Source of the DNA: Moesziomyces globuligerus
Lineage: Eukaryota > Basidiomycota > Ustilaginomycetes > Ustilaginales > Ustilaginaceae
Assembly: GCA_030849465.1 (NCBI GenBank)
Contig: JARVLF010000018.1
Span: 434,001 to 498,000, forward strand
Length of the DNA stretch: 64,000 nt
Direction of reading: 5' to 3'
A model generated the notes under the pieces. It was not told the DNA's origin, made no database searches, and saw only the letters and a list, made by a program, of their open reading frames with translations. A program made the translations under genes and the position numbers. This document shows positions 42,249 to 51,296 of the stretch, piece by piece; the first letter of the stretch is position 1, and each line of letters starts with the position of its first letter.

Positions 42249-43965
42249 CTATGCGGAAGAGGTTCGGACGGCGCGTCTGAGCCAGCGTCTGCGTCGCGTT
42301 TCCGCACGCATCTTGGGATCGTGATCGACGACGCCGGCGCTGAGGGGCGGAAGGGTGCTTCGGACGTCGGACTGGTCATCGTCCTCATCGAGCTCCTCGG
42401 CATCTTGACCGACATCGAAGATCGAGGGTGGGTAGTCAGGCACTCCGCCACCATGACCGTACGAGTAGCTGGCGGGTTTCTGCCAGCTCGTATCCGTGTA
42501 GACGTAGCCCTGGTCATCGACACCAACCGCCGACCAGCTTCCGCCCCAATCGATACGCCAGTCATCGCCAGGGATCCATTCCCAGCCCGGCTCGAGCTTC
42601 ATCGCCACCTGTCTGCTGTTGTTTCGACGACGATCAGGCGGATGCAAACGAGGTCAGCACCCAGCGATAGGAAATCAATGCAGGTCCAGGAGGAACTTCT
42701 ACGTACCTGACGTCGATCCGGTGGCCTGGCAGGAAATCGACTTCGTCCGAAGCCCAACCATCGGGACCTTTGGTCCAGGGCATCCGCTCGCCCATGCGGA
42801 GATTGTGAGCACTCCATCCGCCCACGACACCGCTCGAGCTCGCGGCACGCTTGTCCGGCAGATATCGCTCGTTCTCAAATACCTCGACGTTCCTCCAGCC
42901 GCGCTCCCACACATAATCGTCCAAGCGATCCTGCTCGATCCACTCGCGCACCTTGTGCCCACCTTCCTTGGTCATCTTGAGGATCTTCCTGCCTTCCCTC
43001 GAGGTGTCGATGCGCTTGGCCAGCCCATCTATCGCCGGCTTCGTCCAGGGGTGATTGAGGATGAACGCGCCTTCTCCCGCCAGGAACATCACTGCGCGAT
43101 ACGGCACGTAGGGCGCGATGAAGAACATCAGCACCGTCGTCAGCAGCGACAGCTGCAGGATGTGAAGGCTACGACTGTACGACGACCAATTGAGATACGG
43201 CACCGTAGGGGCGAGCAGGTCGTAGCCGTCGATGATCATCCTCATCATGTTCTGGATGTCGCGCAGATTCTCGTAGTACTTGACCGTTCCCTCGTGTGGG
43301 GGGTTGGGCATGAGAGGGGGTTGAACGGCGCCCTCGCCCGTGCTGGTGGGGAATGTGGTGGAGTAAGCAAGCACTTCGGCTGGAGATGCTACGGGCGGTG
43401 ATCTAGCGTCTGCTGCACGCGTCTTGGGCGAGCGTGGTACCTCCATGCGTGCGATGTTGGGGGTCATGGTGTCCTGATAGCGTGCTCTGTGGGTCATGAC
43501 AAGGATGATCGAGAGGATGGTACTGGGTGCCAGAAGCAGGAGCCATGGGTAGACGGAGATGACGGCCCAGATGGCCATCCACATGAGCGTCCAGCTAGTA
43601 TCCTGCCACATGAGCGTCGCCTCGACGCCGTCTTGGAACCAGAACATGGGCCCGGACTTCTGAACGAAGCCGCGGAAGTTCTTGGTGGTGGTGGGCAGCG
43701 ACAGGGGCTCCTTGTTCTGCGCCACCGGCAGCCTGGGTGGTGCTGCCGAAGCAGCCAGCACCGACTCGATGGCAAACGATTGCAGCGCCATCGAAGTCTG
43801 CTGAAACAGACCACCCGAGCTCTTGGATGCAGACATCTCGGACTGCTGCGACGACGACGATAGACGTCGTCCTTGAGCCGAGGGCGAAGCCGAGGGAAGC
43901 GCCGAGTTGCTGAACAGCGATGTTCTCCCCCTCCCAGACGTTGGCGAGGCGGAGACGTCGTCCAT
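42249..43965 (-). CDS. Peroxisomal membrane protein of the Pex23/Pex24 type (Pex28-32 family, dysferlin domain)
   Basis: CDS complement(join(42249..42612, 42707..43965)), 540 residues (541 with the alternative acceptor). Exon 1 starts at ATG 43965 and ends HRIDV-R at GTACGT in phase 2. Exon 2 continues QVAMKLEPGWEWIPGDDWRIDW. Membrane segments occur near residues 125-160 (TLMWMAIWAVISVYPWLLLLAP) and 265-300 (LHILQLSLLTTVLMFFIAPYVP). The dysferlin-type region contains VEVFENERYLPDKR, GWSAHNLRMGERMPWT and the EPGWEWIPGDDWRIDW...YVYTDTSWQ block. Relatives Pex28-Pex32 (Pex23/Pex24 in Yarrowia) sit in the ER or peroxisome membrane and control peroxisome number and ER contacts. Which paralogue this is remains open. 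Only 127 bp separate its stop from that of gtr2. Confidence 0.9.
42609..42618 (-). other. NAGNAG tandem splice acceptor in the peroxin gene
   Basis: On the minus strand the intron ends ...aaCAGCAGacag. Splicing after the first CAG gives S-R-Q at the junction, after the second gives R-Q. Both keep the frame and differ by one residue. A third AG (at acag) would put a stop two codons on and is not used. Confidence 0.7.
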
Positions 43966-44431
43966 GATGAACCAAGGTTGTGCCCACGAAGGTCGGCACT
44001 ACCGGGCAGCTTGGATGTCGAGATGAGATTATGGAAGGAAGGGACGGTGGCCTTGTGCATCGGCCCTCTTGCCCCGCACGTCACTCGAGCGCCGCGGTTG
44101 CCCGCTAAGCCTGGCGGATGGCTTTTCTCTGGCTCGAGCCCATCTCCGCCCGCATGCTCCACTTGGCCAGACAAGCAGCGTGAAACCCGCGAAATGAATT
44201 GCAGGTGCGATACTTCGTGCGATCAAACATTGAAGTGTCAAAATTTCTGACAAGTGCCTGTGACTCAGTCAAAAGTCGACGTGGTTCATGCCATGTTAAT
44301 GCTAGAGGGTGGTGGTACAAATACAAGTGTGCGATCCGTAGCTGTGTCGATCGCGGAGTGCTGGATGCAAATAGACCAGAGGATCACAAGGCCTGGTCTC
44401 GGGGCTGGATAGCAAGGACGGGCAGCGTGGA
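43966..44431. promoter_or_regulatory. Peroxin-gene promoter / rpc37 3' region
   Basis: 466 bp between the peroxin start and the rpc37 stop, both on the minus strand. No gene seen. Confidence 0.45.
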
Positions 44432-45547
44432 TCAAGGGAGAGCGTGCAGGAGATACTCTCGCGGCTTGGTCTTGCACGTCAAGGGCGTTTGGCTTCCGGC
44501 GAAGAGCTGCGCGTCGAAGATCTGCTGTGCCTCGTGGGAGCGTTCGTCTCTCCATTCGAGATCGATCCAGCGCTCTGCCTCTGCCTCCCTCTGGGCTGCC
44601 ATGAGATGGTCGCGCGCCTCACTGCCCGTTCCCGATCCGCCACCCATGCCCATACCTCCACCCTTCTTGGCGTTGGGGTCGGTGCGCAGAGCGACGCTGA
44701 GCGTCTGGGCCGACGGTTTCTTGACGTCCTTCTTTGCCTTGGATCGCGACGACCCCTCCCCGGGAGCCTCCATCTCGATGAGCTCCTCCTCGTCTTCCTC
44801 GTCCGAGTCGATCTCGCCTGCGAGCGCAGCACGGTCGCGACGCCTCTCTGCCTCGCGCGCCTCGTCGAGCGCGTCGAGGTAGTCCATCGACGGACGCAGC
44901 TGTACGATGGATTCGAGCCGCGACAAGTGGAGAGCCTGGTCCTTGATGACTCCGACCATGTACTCGGTGGCGTTGGGCACCTGTGTGCTCTCCAGCTTGA
45001 TCTTTTCCAGCTTCTTGGGACCTCGGCTTGCCGCCGCCTCCTCTTCCTTCTCCTTCTTTACCCGCGTGCGGCTGCCAGACGCTGCCTGGCTCGTCGAGCT
45101 GGCGCCTCCGTGAGCCGCATCAGCCCGAGCCTGTTTCTGCGCCAGAACATCGGCGCCAGCACCGTAGTCGACACCGCGTTCCGAGTTGTAGACCTCGGCT
45201 CGCACGTCGAGGGGGAGCTCCACCTCGACTCGGTTGGCTCGGGGTCGCCATCGGCTCGAGACCTTGAGTCCTCGAGCAGCGGCCGAGTACGGCACGGGAA
45301 GCGGTCGGTCGCGCGGATAGATCGGGTACTGGAATACGTGCAGCGAAGAGTCGCCCAGCAGTGACTTGCTCAGGTAGACAGGCAGCGAGGCCACCAGTTC
45401 CGAGTCGGGTGGAAGTGCCGAGGTCGCCGAGGTGGGCAGCGAAGAGGTGGAGGGAGGTTGGGCGGCCTCTTGCGATGCGGTGGGTGGTTCCATGGTCATG
45501 TCGATCGCTGAGCCCTGCGAGCCCAGGAAGAGCTGCTCCGCCTCCAT
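44432..45547 (-). CDS. rpc37: RNA polymerase III subunit Rpc37 (RPC5)
   Basis: Single exon, 371 residues, ATG at 45547. After a Ser/Pro-rich N-terminus comes the RPC5 pattern: LPVYLSKSLLGDSSLHVFQYPIYPRDRPLP, then SRWRPRANRVEVELPLD and a conserved Tyr-Asn/Glu-Gly region (YNSERGVDYGAG). A Lys/Glu-rich linker follows, then KLEKIKLESTQVPNATEYMVGVIKDQALHLSRLESIVQLRPSMDYLD. The C-terminus contains SAQTLSVALRTD. Rpc37 dimerises with Rpc53 through the N-terminal beta-barrel, and the pair acts in Pol III termination and reinitiation. Divergent from the nucleoside diphosphate kinase gene. Confidence 0.87.
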   Translation of the reverse strand: MEAEQLFLGSQGSAIDMTMEPPTASQEAAQPPSTSSLPTSATSALPPDSELVASLPVYLSKSLLGDSSLHVFQYPIYPRDRPLPVPYSAAARGLKVSSRWRPRANRVEVELPLDVRAEVYNSERGVDYGAGADVLAQKQARADAAHGGASSTSQAASGSRTRVKKEKEEEAAASRGPKKLEKIKLESTQVPNATEYMVGVIKDQALHLSRLESIVQLRPSMDYLDALDEAREAERRRDRAALAGEIDSDEEDEEELIEMEAPGEGSSRSKAKKDVKKPSAQTLSVALRTDPNAKKGGGMGMGGGSGTGSEARDHLMAAQREAEAERWIDLEWRDERSHEAQQIFDAQLFAGSQTPLTCKTKPREYLLHALP

Positions 45548-45889
45548 CTTGCCGATGATGTCCGAGGCCGTGGTGGGTGGAGCGAAGGCTTCTCGAAAGT
45601 TGCGCAGCTTCTTCCTGAACGGTGTCCAAAAAGTCGCCCAGCAAACGAAATCCAGCCAAAAATCTTACAAAAAGTGGACGGCCAAAAAAAGCATACAGAA
45701 AAAAGCCCAGAAAAAGAAAAGTAAAATTCAACAGTTCGTCGTCGATCGAGAGTGGACGAGATGGTCAGTGCTCGCGAGAAAGGAAGAAGAAGAAGAGGAG
45801 GAGGAGGATCAAAGTGCTCGGGGCTACCTGCCGCCTGTCCTCGCAGCGCTTCTTTCCAACCATCACCTCGTATACTTCCTCTTGCCAAC
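45548..45889. promoter_or_regulatory. Divergent promoter rpc37 / ndk
   Basis: 342 bp between divergent starts, with an A-rich plus-strand tract (45640-45735, repeated AAAAA runs) that may exclude nucleosomes. That role is inference. Confidence 0.5.
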
Positions 45890-46561
45890 ATGTTCGCCCG
45901 CACTGCCATCCCCGCCTTCCGTGCCGCTTCGAAGCGTGCCTTCTCGACCCAGGCTGCCACCTCTGGCAACGCCTCGGCTCGCCGCTACATGGGCGCTACC
46001 GCGCTCATCGCCGGCGGTGCCCTCACCTACTCGGCCTTCGCCGCTCCCTCTGTCCACCTCGAGGGCCCCAGGACCATCGCTGGCGAGCTCGGCACCTCGT
46101 CGGAGCGCTCGTACGTGATGATCAAGCCCGACGGCACGTCTCGCCAGATTGTGGGCGAGATCATCTCGAGGTTCGAGAAGCGTGGCTACGTGCTGCGTGC
46201 CATCAAGAGCGTCGTCCCGTCGCAGGAGCTCGCCAAGGAGCACTACATCGACCTGGCCAAGAAGCCCTTCTACGGCGGTCTGGTCTCGTACATCACCTGC
46301 GGCACCCCCGTCATCGCCATGGTCTGGGAGGGCAAGGACGTGATCCGCCAGGGCCGTCGCCTGGTGGGTGCTACCAACCCGCAGGACGCTGCACCCGGCT
46401 CGATCCGTGGCGACTACTGCATCTCGGTCGGCCGCAACATCATCCACGCCTCGGACTCGCACGAGTCGGCCACCAAGGAGATCGGCCTCTGGTTCCACGA
46501 GAAGGAGCTGGCCACCGAATACAAGCCCATCGCCTATGACATGATCATGGCCGACAACTAA
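45890..46561 (+). CDS. Nucleoside diphosphate kinase, mitochondrial-type
   Basis: Single exon, 223 residues; the ATG at 45890 is the first Met of the recognisable protein. The NDK domain runs from ERSYVMIKPDG (about residue 72) and includes FYGGLVSYITCGTPVIAMVWEG, GATNPQDAAPGSIRGDYCISVGRN and the active-site NIIHASDS, where His186 is the phosphorylated residue. The N-terminal ~70 residues are extra compared with cytosolic NDKs: a basic, Ser/Ala-rich presequence followed by a hydrophobic stretch (ATALIAGGALTYSAFAA), suggesting import into mitochondria and perhaps inner-membrane anchoring, as in NME4-like forms. The enzyme transfers phosphate between NTPs and NDPs. Whether a separate cytosolic form arises by alternative start is unknown. 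Confidence 0.93.
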   Translation: MFARTAIPAFRAASKRAFSTQAATSGNASARRYMGATALIAGGALTYSAFAAPSVHLEGPRTIAGELGTSSERSYVMIKPDGTSRQIVGEIISRFEKRGYVLRAIKSVVPSQELAKEHYIDLAKKPFYGGLVSYITCGTPVIAMVWEGKDVIRQGRRLVGATNPQDAAPGSIRGDYCISVGRNIIHASDSHESATKEIGLWFHEKELATEYKPIAYDMIMADN

Positions 46562-46770
46562 GCCCTGCGCCTGGTCTACGCTCCAAAGCACTTTGGAGAC
46601 TGGCAAGCTAGGTAGACGGCCTAGACCCAAACGGCTCTGGGCTTTGGATCCTACCTTACTGTCGCTCTTCCAGTTAATACCTAAACGTCACTCGTGCTGT
46701 GCTTGTTCGCACCCGGACGGAAGAGGCTGTGAGAGAGTTGGCTGGTTGCATAGTGTACATTTGAGGTGGA

Positions 46771-46784
46771 GGGGGGGGGGGGGG
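46771..46784. repeat. G14 homopolymer tract
   Basis: Fourteen consecutive G between the convergent ndk and lsm1 genes. Likely polymorphic and error-prone in sequencing; its exact length should be read with caution. Confidence 0.9.
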
Positions 46785-46812
46785 CAGGGAATGCGGGGTT
46801 GGGAGGAAAGGA

Positions 46813-47424
46813 CTAGTACATGTCGCCGTCTCCGCTCTTGTCTGCGCAAAAGCCGCGGGCTATGCGGAGGACGTCGGCCTTCTTTGCTTCGCTCTTTGCT
46901 TTGGACTCGGCCTCGGCTTCTTTGGCGGCGAGGAGCTGAGGCAGCGCTGATGGGGGCAGGGGAGCGGCGATGGATGGTGGAACTTCGTCCTCGGCATCGA
47001 GATCCTGCACGAGTCGAAGTCGATTAGGGTCAGCTTGGCGCCAGACAGGACAAATGGATTGGAGGCTTGGACACTTACGATCTCTCCCATGAGCACGACG
47101 TTTTCGCCTCGGACGAGGAAGACGCCGCGTGCAATGTCGCCGTAGCGGTTGCCGACAAAGACGCGCTCGACCGTGTCTTGTAACACTAGGTTAGCTGTGC
47201 GAATGTGCGAACAGAGAAGAGGTCAGATGCGGCCTGGCCTGGCAAGGCAGCTGAGGAGACGCCAGAGTGCGGACACGGAACGTACCGAACTGGTCGTAAG
47301 ATCGGAGGACACCGATGAGCTTCTTGCCGTCTCGCAATACGACGAGCATCTTCTTGTCGACGCAGTCGACGAGCGACCCGGAGGTCGTGAATGCGATGTT
47401 GGAGACGATGTCCTGGGCATCCAT
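46813..47424 (-). CDS. lsm1: Lsm1, Sm-like protein of the mRNA decapping activator complex
   Basis: CDS complement(join(46813..47004, 47079..47194, 47286..47424)), 148 residues. Exon 1: MDAQDIVSNIAFTTSG through VVLRDGKKLIGVLRSYDQF, ending at GTACGT in phase 1. Exon 2 starts after CACAG with ANLVLQDTVERVFVGNRYGDIARGVFLVRGENVV, ending MGEI at GTAAGT. Exon 3 starts DLDAEDEVPP. The two Sm motifs are complete: Sm1 with LRDGKKLIGVL...DQFANLVL, and Sm2 with RGENVVLMGEI. The C-terminal helix (AKEAEAESKAKSEAKKADVLR) is the Lsm1-specific tail that crosses the ring. Lsm1 with Lsm2-7 and Pat1 binds oligoadenylated mRNA 3' ends and promotes decapping. Introns of 74 and 91 bp. Confidence 0.95.
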
Positions 47425-48793
47425 CTTTGGCCGAAAGGGACAGCACTTAGCTGCGTGCGAGCAGAGGGTATGTGCGTGCGTGGGCCAAGACTGAGGTTCC
47501 TTGCGGGAAGGCGGAAGGGATCCGACCGGCTTCGTTGGCTGCTCTCTCGAGATGACGAGTGCACTGCACTGCGCGGAAGTGCCGAAGATGATGCTTTCGA
47601 GGTCGAGTGACGAGGGCGTGGAGAGAGCACGGCATTCAGTGTTGCAGGGTGGATGCGGCTGCAGGTGGCAGTCGGCGCCCGCGGAAGCCCCGGTGGGAAG
47701 CATCACGTGACCTCATCAGGGTCTCGTGCGATACGGCCTTGCGCCTAAATTCAACGTGCTGGGCTGGCACGCTTTTTCCGAGCAACACCTCCACTTTGGC
47801 GCGGCGTGCGCTGGTTCAGGAGTCTTTGGAGCGTACGGGTTGCATAGATCGACCTTGGCCGGGCCAACGATGCGTAGGGTCCACCTGACAGCCCTTGGCA
47901 TGTGGCATGGGTTGCGCGAAGCTTGACCTGCATCGGGATGGATAGAAGGGCTGAGGGTGCGGGCCGAGGGCACCTTTCCGGTGAGCTACTGTAAGATAGC
48001 GGTTACAGGCCAGGGCGTCGGAAACGGATCGAGGAGGCCAATTTTCGAGGGCGCGGCAGTTGGGCGCGAGCGAGGCAGCTGCAGGCGGCTGTCAAGGTGC
48101 AGATCGGCTCCAGCGCAGCGGCCTGGCTGTGAGTGCGGGTCGAGCGGGTTGATTGCGGGGCCAGCCCGGCCCGCTCTGGCTCTGGCTCTGGCTCTGGCTC
48201 AAGGCTCTGTCTGGCTCTAGCGGCTGCAAGCGTGTGATACTGTACTGAAGAGTAATGCACTTCACAGCGTGCAAGCCTGGACCCCGGCTGCTAAGGGTCA
48301 CTTCACTGTTGGGTGCATGCAGGCTGGTGCCATCGCTTGCCGGTCGCATCGCATCAGCCGAGGCTCTGATCGCACGAGACCCTGAGCAGCTTAGCCATCT
48401 CGCATGCCCCCACCACCCAACCCTGCACAGCACATCACCACAGGACCACACGAGCACACCATCCATCCCGACTCCCATCGCTACTCACCGCTACTTAGAC
48501 GCATCCAAGCTTCACTCGCCTTGCTCAACACCATCCGCACTACTGCCTGCAATCCTGCGCGCAAACCTGCCTGCTTCTGCATCCACTCACAGCATTCATC
48601 CCGCCTCGCCCTATCTCCTCCGGCTAGCCGCGCTGACCACCTCTGCATCCAAACGTGCTCATCTCGATCCATCCGGCGGCGCGCATTCGCAGCCTATTCC
48701 CGCATCGCTTCGGAGCCACCTCATCGCCCGCACCACCAGCTTGACTCCGCACACCTTCCTTGCCTTATCGCTGCAGCTGCGAGCCAGGCCAAC
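47425..48793. promoter_or_regulatory. Divergent region lsm1 / ubc8
   Basis: 1.37 kb between divergent ATGs, with the CTCTGG tandem repeat near 48175. The ~400 bp before the ubc8 start is C/T-rich with many CA/TC runs, a likely long 5' UTR. No gene recognised. Confidence 0.45.
48173..48200. repeat. Tandem 6-bp repeat (GCTCTG)
   Basis: Four to five copies of GCTCTG in tandem on the plus strand in the lsm1/ubc8 intergenic region. Confidence 0.85.
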
Positions 48794-49511
48794 ATGACTT
48801 CTCCAAAGCGTCGCATCGAGACCGACGTCATGAAGCTGTAAGTGGCCCGCAGCCCTTTCAACGTCTCCTAGCGGAAGAGTCGCTGACCTCGTGCTCTCAC
48901 TCGTGCCAACATGTTCTGCTCAGTCTCATGTCCGACTACGAGATCACCCTCATCAACGATAGCATGCAAGAGTTCTACGTCCGCTTCCACGGACCACAGG
49001 AGAGTAAGTCGATGCCCATCGCGGTCATCGTAATGCCTCAGAAGCTGATCGTGCTCCTCTCTCATTCTCGCCAGCTCCTTTTGCCGGCGGTGTGTGGAAG
49101 ATCCACGTCGAGTTGCCAGATCAGTATCCGTACAAGTCGCCCTCGATCGGCTTTATGAACAAGATCTTCCACCCCAACATCGACGAGCTCTCGGGCTCGG
49201 TCTGCCTCGACGTGATCAACCAGACTTGGTCGCCCATGTTCGACTGCATCAACATCTTCGAGGTCTTCCTGCCTCAGCTGCTGCGCTATCCAAACCCCAC
49301 CGATCCGCTCAACGGCGAAGCGGCCGCGCTCCTCATGCGCGAGCCCAAGACGTACGAGGCGCGCGTCAAGGACTACGTGCAGCGATTCGCGACGCGCGAG
49401 GCCGCCAATGCCGCCGGCCAGGAAGAGGACGAAGACGAGGAGGAGGAAGACGAGATGTCCGACGTAGGCAGCTTCTCCGACCACGAACCCATGGGCGACA
49501 TGGAGATGTGA
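48794..49511 (+). CDS. ubc8: Ubiquitin-conjugating enzyme E2 (Ubc8 / UBE2H)
   Basis: CDS join(48794..48837, 48924..49003, 49075..49511), 186 residues; introns 86 and 71 bp. Sequence starts [24 protein letters not shown], joining across intron 1 in phase 2. Intron 2 joins HGPQE to [15 protein letters not shown] in phase 1. The UBC core has [23 protein letters not shown] with the HPN motif and the active-site Cys after GSV, and [15 protein letters not shown]. The acidic C-terminal tail ([14 protein letters not shown]) is characteristic of Ubc8/UBE2H. In yeast and animals the enzyme partners the GID/CTLH E3 ligase, for example degrading gluconeogenic enzymes when glucose returns. Confidence 0.96.
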
Positions 49512-49940
49512 TCCCCCCATCCGCACCCTACCCTCATCTCTTTTGTCCTTCACAAGCATGGTCTTCGCTTCGCATTCCCACCATTTGTATCATCTAGTCC
49601 TCTCAACTGCATGTTTCCTCCTCGCTCACACGCTCTCGCTGCCTCTCTCCCCGATCCTTTCGGCTTCACACACCCCTTCCGTATCGCTAGCCTCTTCTCC
49701 CATTCCAACACCGCCGTGTCCCGGTCTGCTCGTCACTGCACGCTGGCTGCTCTGAAGCCATGTGGTTGCGGTGTGCAGGTGATTATCAATTCGCCAGATG
49801 GCTGTCAGCGTGCTCAGCCGGAAAGCTGGAGGAGGAATTGCAGAGAGAGAGAGAGGTGTGGAAGGAGATAAGTCTAAAGGGGATGTGTGTGGTGAAATGC
49901 TGGGATCCATGCCAAGACGCTCGTGGGAATGTGGGAATGA
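49512..49940. other. Convergent 3' region ubc8 / LETM1-like gene
   Basis: 429 bp between facing stops; pyrimidine-rich just downstream of ubc8. No gene seen. Confidence 0.5.
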
Positions 49941-51296
49941 TTAGCGCTGCTGCTGCTGCTTGCGGAGCGACTCTTGGCTGGACCTTTGGTCGCGGTTGAC
50001 GACCTTCTTCTCCTCCTCGACCACCTCCCTGAGGACGTCTTTGGTCTTGTCGATGAGTCCGCGCGCGCTCTCGGCCTCGAGTTCGCTCTTGACCTCGTTG
50101 AGCGCCGAGGCGTCGTACATCTGGAGCGGGAGGAGCGCGAGCGAGCCGTCCGAGAGCGTGCGCGTTTGCGGGTTCCTCGTCGTGTAGCGGAGCCACTTGC
50201 GCAGCGATTCGACCATGTCGAGATGCTCGATGCCGGAGCATCTCAGTCCGCGCTCGCCACACGCCTTGGCGAGCGCATCGACGTGCTGCGGGATGGCGGT
50301 CAGCCCCGCATCCGCACCCATGAGCTGGTCGTCCGCACGCACGTACGCCAGATGCGCATCCAGACGTCGACGGACCATCCCCGACCCGCCCCAGGTGGCC
50401 AGCGAGAAGATCTTGGCCACCTTGGCGAGCTCTTGGCTCGAGAGCTGCTTCAGCACATCGTTCTCGGCTCCACTGTGCGCCGACGCAAGCTGGGGTCCCT
50501 TTGGCGACTCCTTGACGATGGGCAGCAGCTGGCCGACGCTGTCCGCTTCGCGGAGCTGCTTGACCGCATCCGCGCGCTTCACCTCCTCGCCCATGCGGAT
50601 CTTGGTGAGCTGGTTGGGCAGGATGCACGTCGACGGCAGCAGCGACGGCGCCCAGATCACGACGAGCGGCAGCGCCTCCTCGAGGATGAGCAGGATGAAG
50701 AGGAAGAGCGGCAGCTTGCGCATGTCGGCGTTGTGCGTGCGTATCAACTGCGACTCTTCGCGCGTCAACGCCGCGCCGCCAGACGCTACCCTCTGCTGCA
50801 CCAGCTGCACCATCTTTCGGTTGGCCCAGATCTGCTTGACACCGTTGAAGTAGAACTTGAACAGGTACTTTGCCGTCGCCCACAGCTCCTTGGCCCGCTC
50901 GGACAAAGACTTGGTCGGCTTGACCTCCGCGACGTCCGTCTCGGGCTCGCTCTTGTCGCTGAGCTGCTTGGATGAGCTGTCTATTGTTGCTGGCACCGAG
51001 TCGGTGGTCTTGGGTGCTTGTGCGGGTGCTGGTGTCGACTTGCTCGCCTTCAAGAGCGCATTGGACTGATGCAACATGCGCACAGCTCCAAAGCTGAGCT
51101 CGTGCCGTCCCGACGCCAGAGACGACATTTGTGTCGAAGCCAGACTCGAGTGACATGATCTTGACAGCGTCCGTGACAAGAGCATGGCTGCCTGTGTGTT
51201 GTGCGGGATGCGTGCCGATGCGATCGCCGGCGCTCTTCTTGGGGCGGCTGACCGGCTGCATTGCGCAGCCGCTCTCAACACGCCGGAAGCTTGCAT
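49941..51296 (-). CDS. LETM1-domain mitochondrial inner-membrane protein
   Basis: Single exon, 451 residues. The start is ATG 51296 (MQASGVLRAAAQ); the frame is open upstream but offers only a TTG. The N-terminal ~80 residues are rich in Arg, Ser and Ala with almost no acids, a likely mitochondrial presequence. One membrane segment follows (LPLFLFILLILEEALPLVVIW, about residues 200-220) with the Pro-rich turn common to LETM1 proteins. The ribosome-binding-like LETM1 domain lies after it (QLSSQELAKVAKIFSLATWG, LRKWLRYTTRNP). The C-terminus is a charged coiled coil ending in Gln repeats. Relatives (Mdm38, Ylh47, LETM1/LETMD1) act in mitochondrial K+/H+ exchange and membrane insertion of mitochondrial translation products. 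It is short compared with LETM1 and closer to the LETMD1/Ylh47 size class. Confidence 0.87.
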   Translation of the reverse strand: MQASGVLRAAAQCSRSAAPRRAPAIASARIPHNTQAAMLLSRTLSRSCHSSLASTQMSSLASGRHELSFGAVRMLHQSNALLKASKSTPAPAQAPKTTDSVPATIDSSSKQLSDKSEPETDVAEVKPTKSLSERAKELWATAKYLFKFYFNGVKQIWANRKMVQLVQQRVASGGAALTREESQLIRTHNADMRKLPLFLFILLILEEALPLVVIWAPSLLPSTCILPNQLTKIRMGEEVKRADAVKQLREADSVGQLLPIVKESPKGPQLASAHSGAENDVLKQLSSQELAKVAKIFSLATWGGSGMVRRRLDAHLAYVRADDQLMGADAGLTAIPQHVDALAKACGERGLRCSGIEHLDMVESLRKWLRYTTRNPQTRTLSDGSLALLPLQMYDASALNEVKSELEAESARGLIDKTKDVLREVVEEEKKVVNRDQRSSQESLRKQQQQR

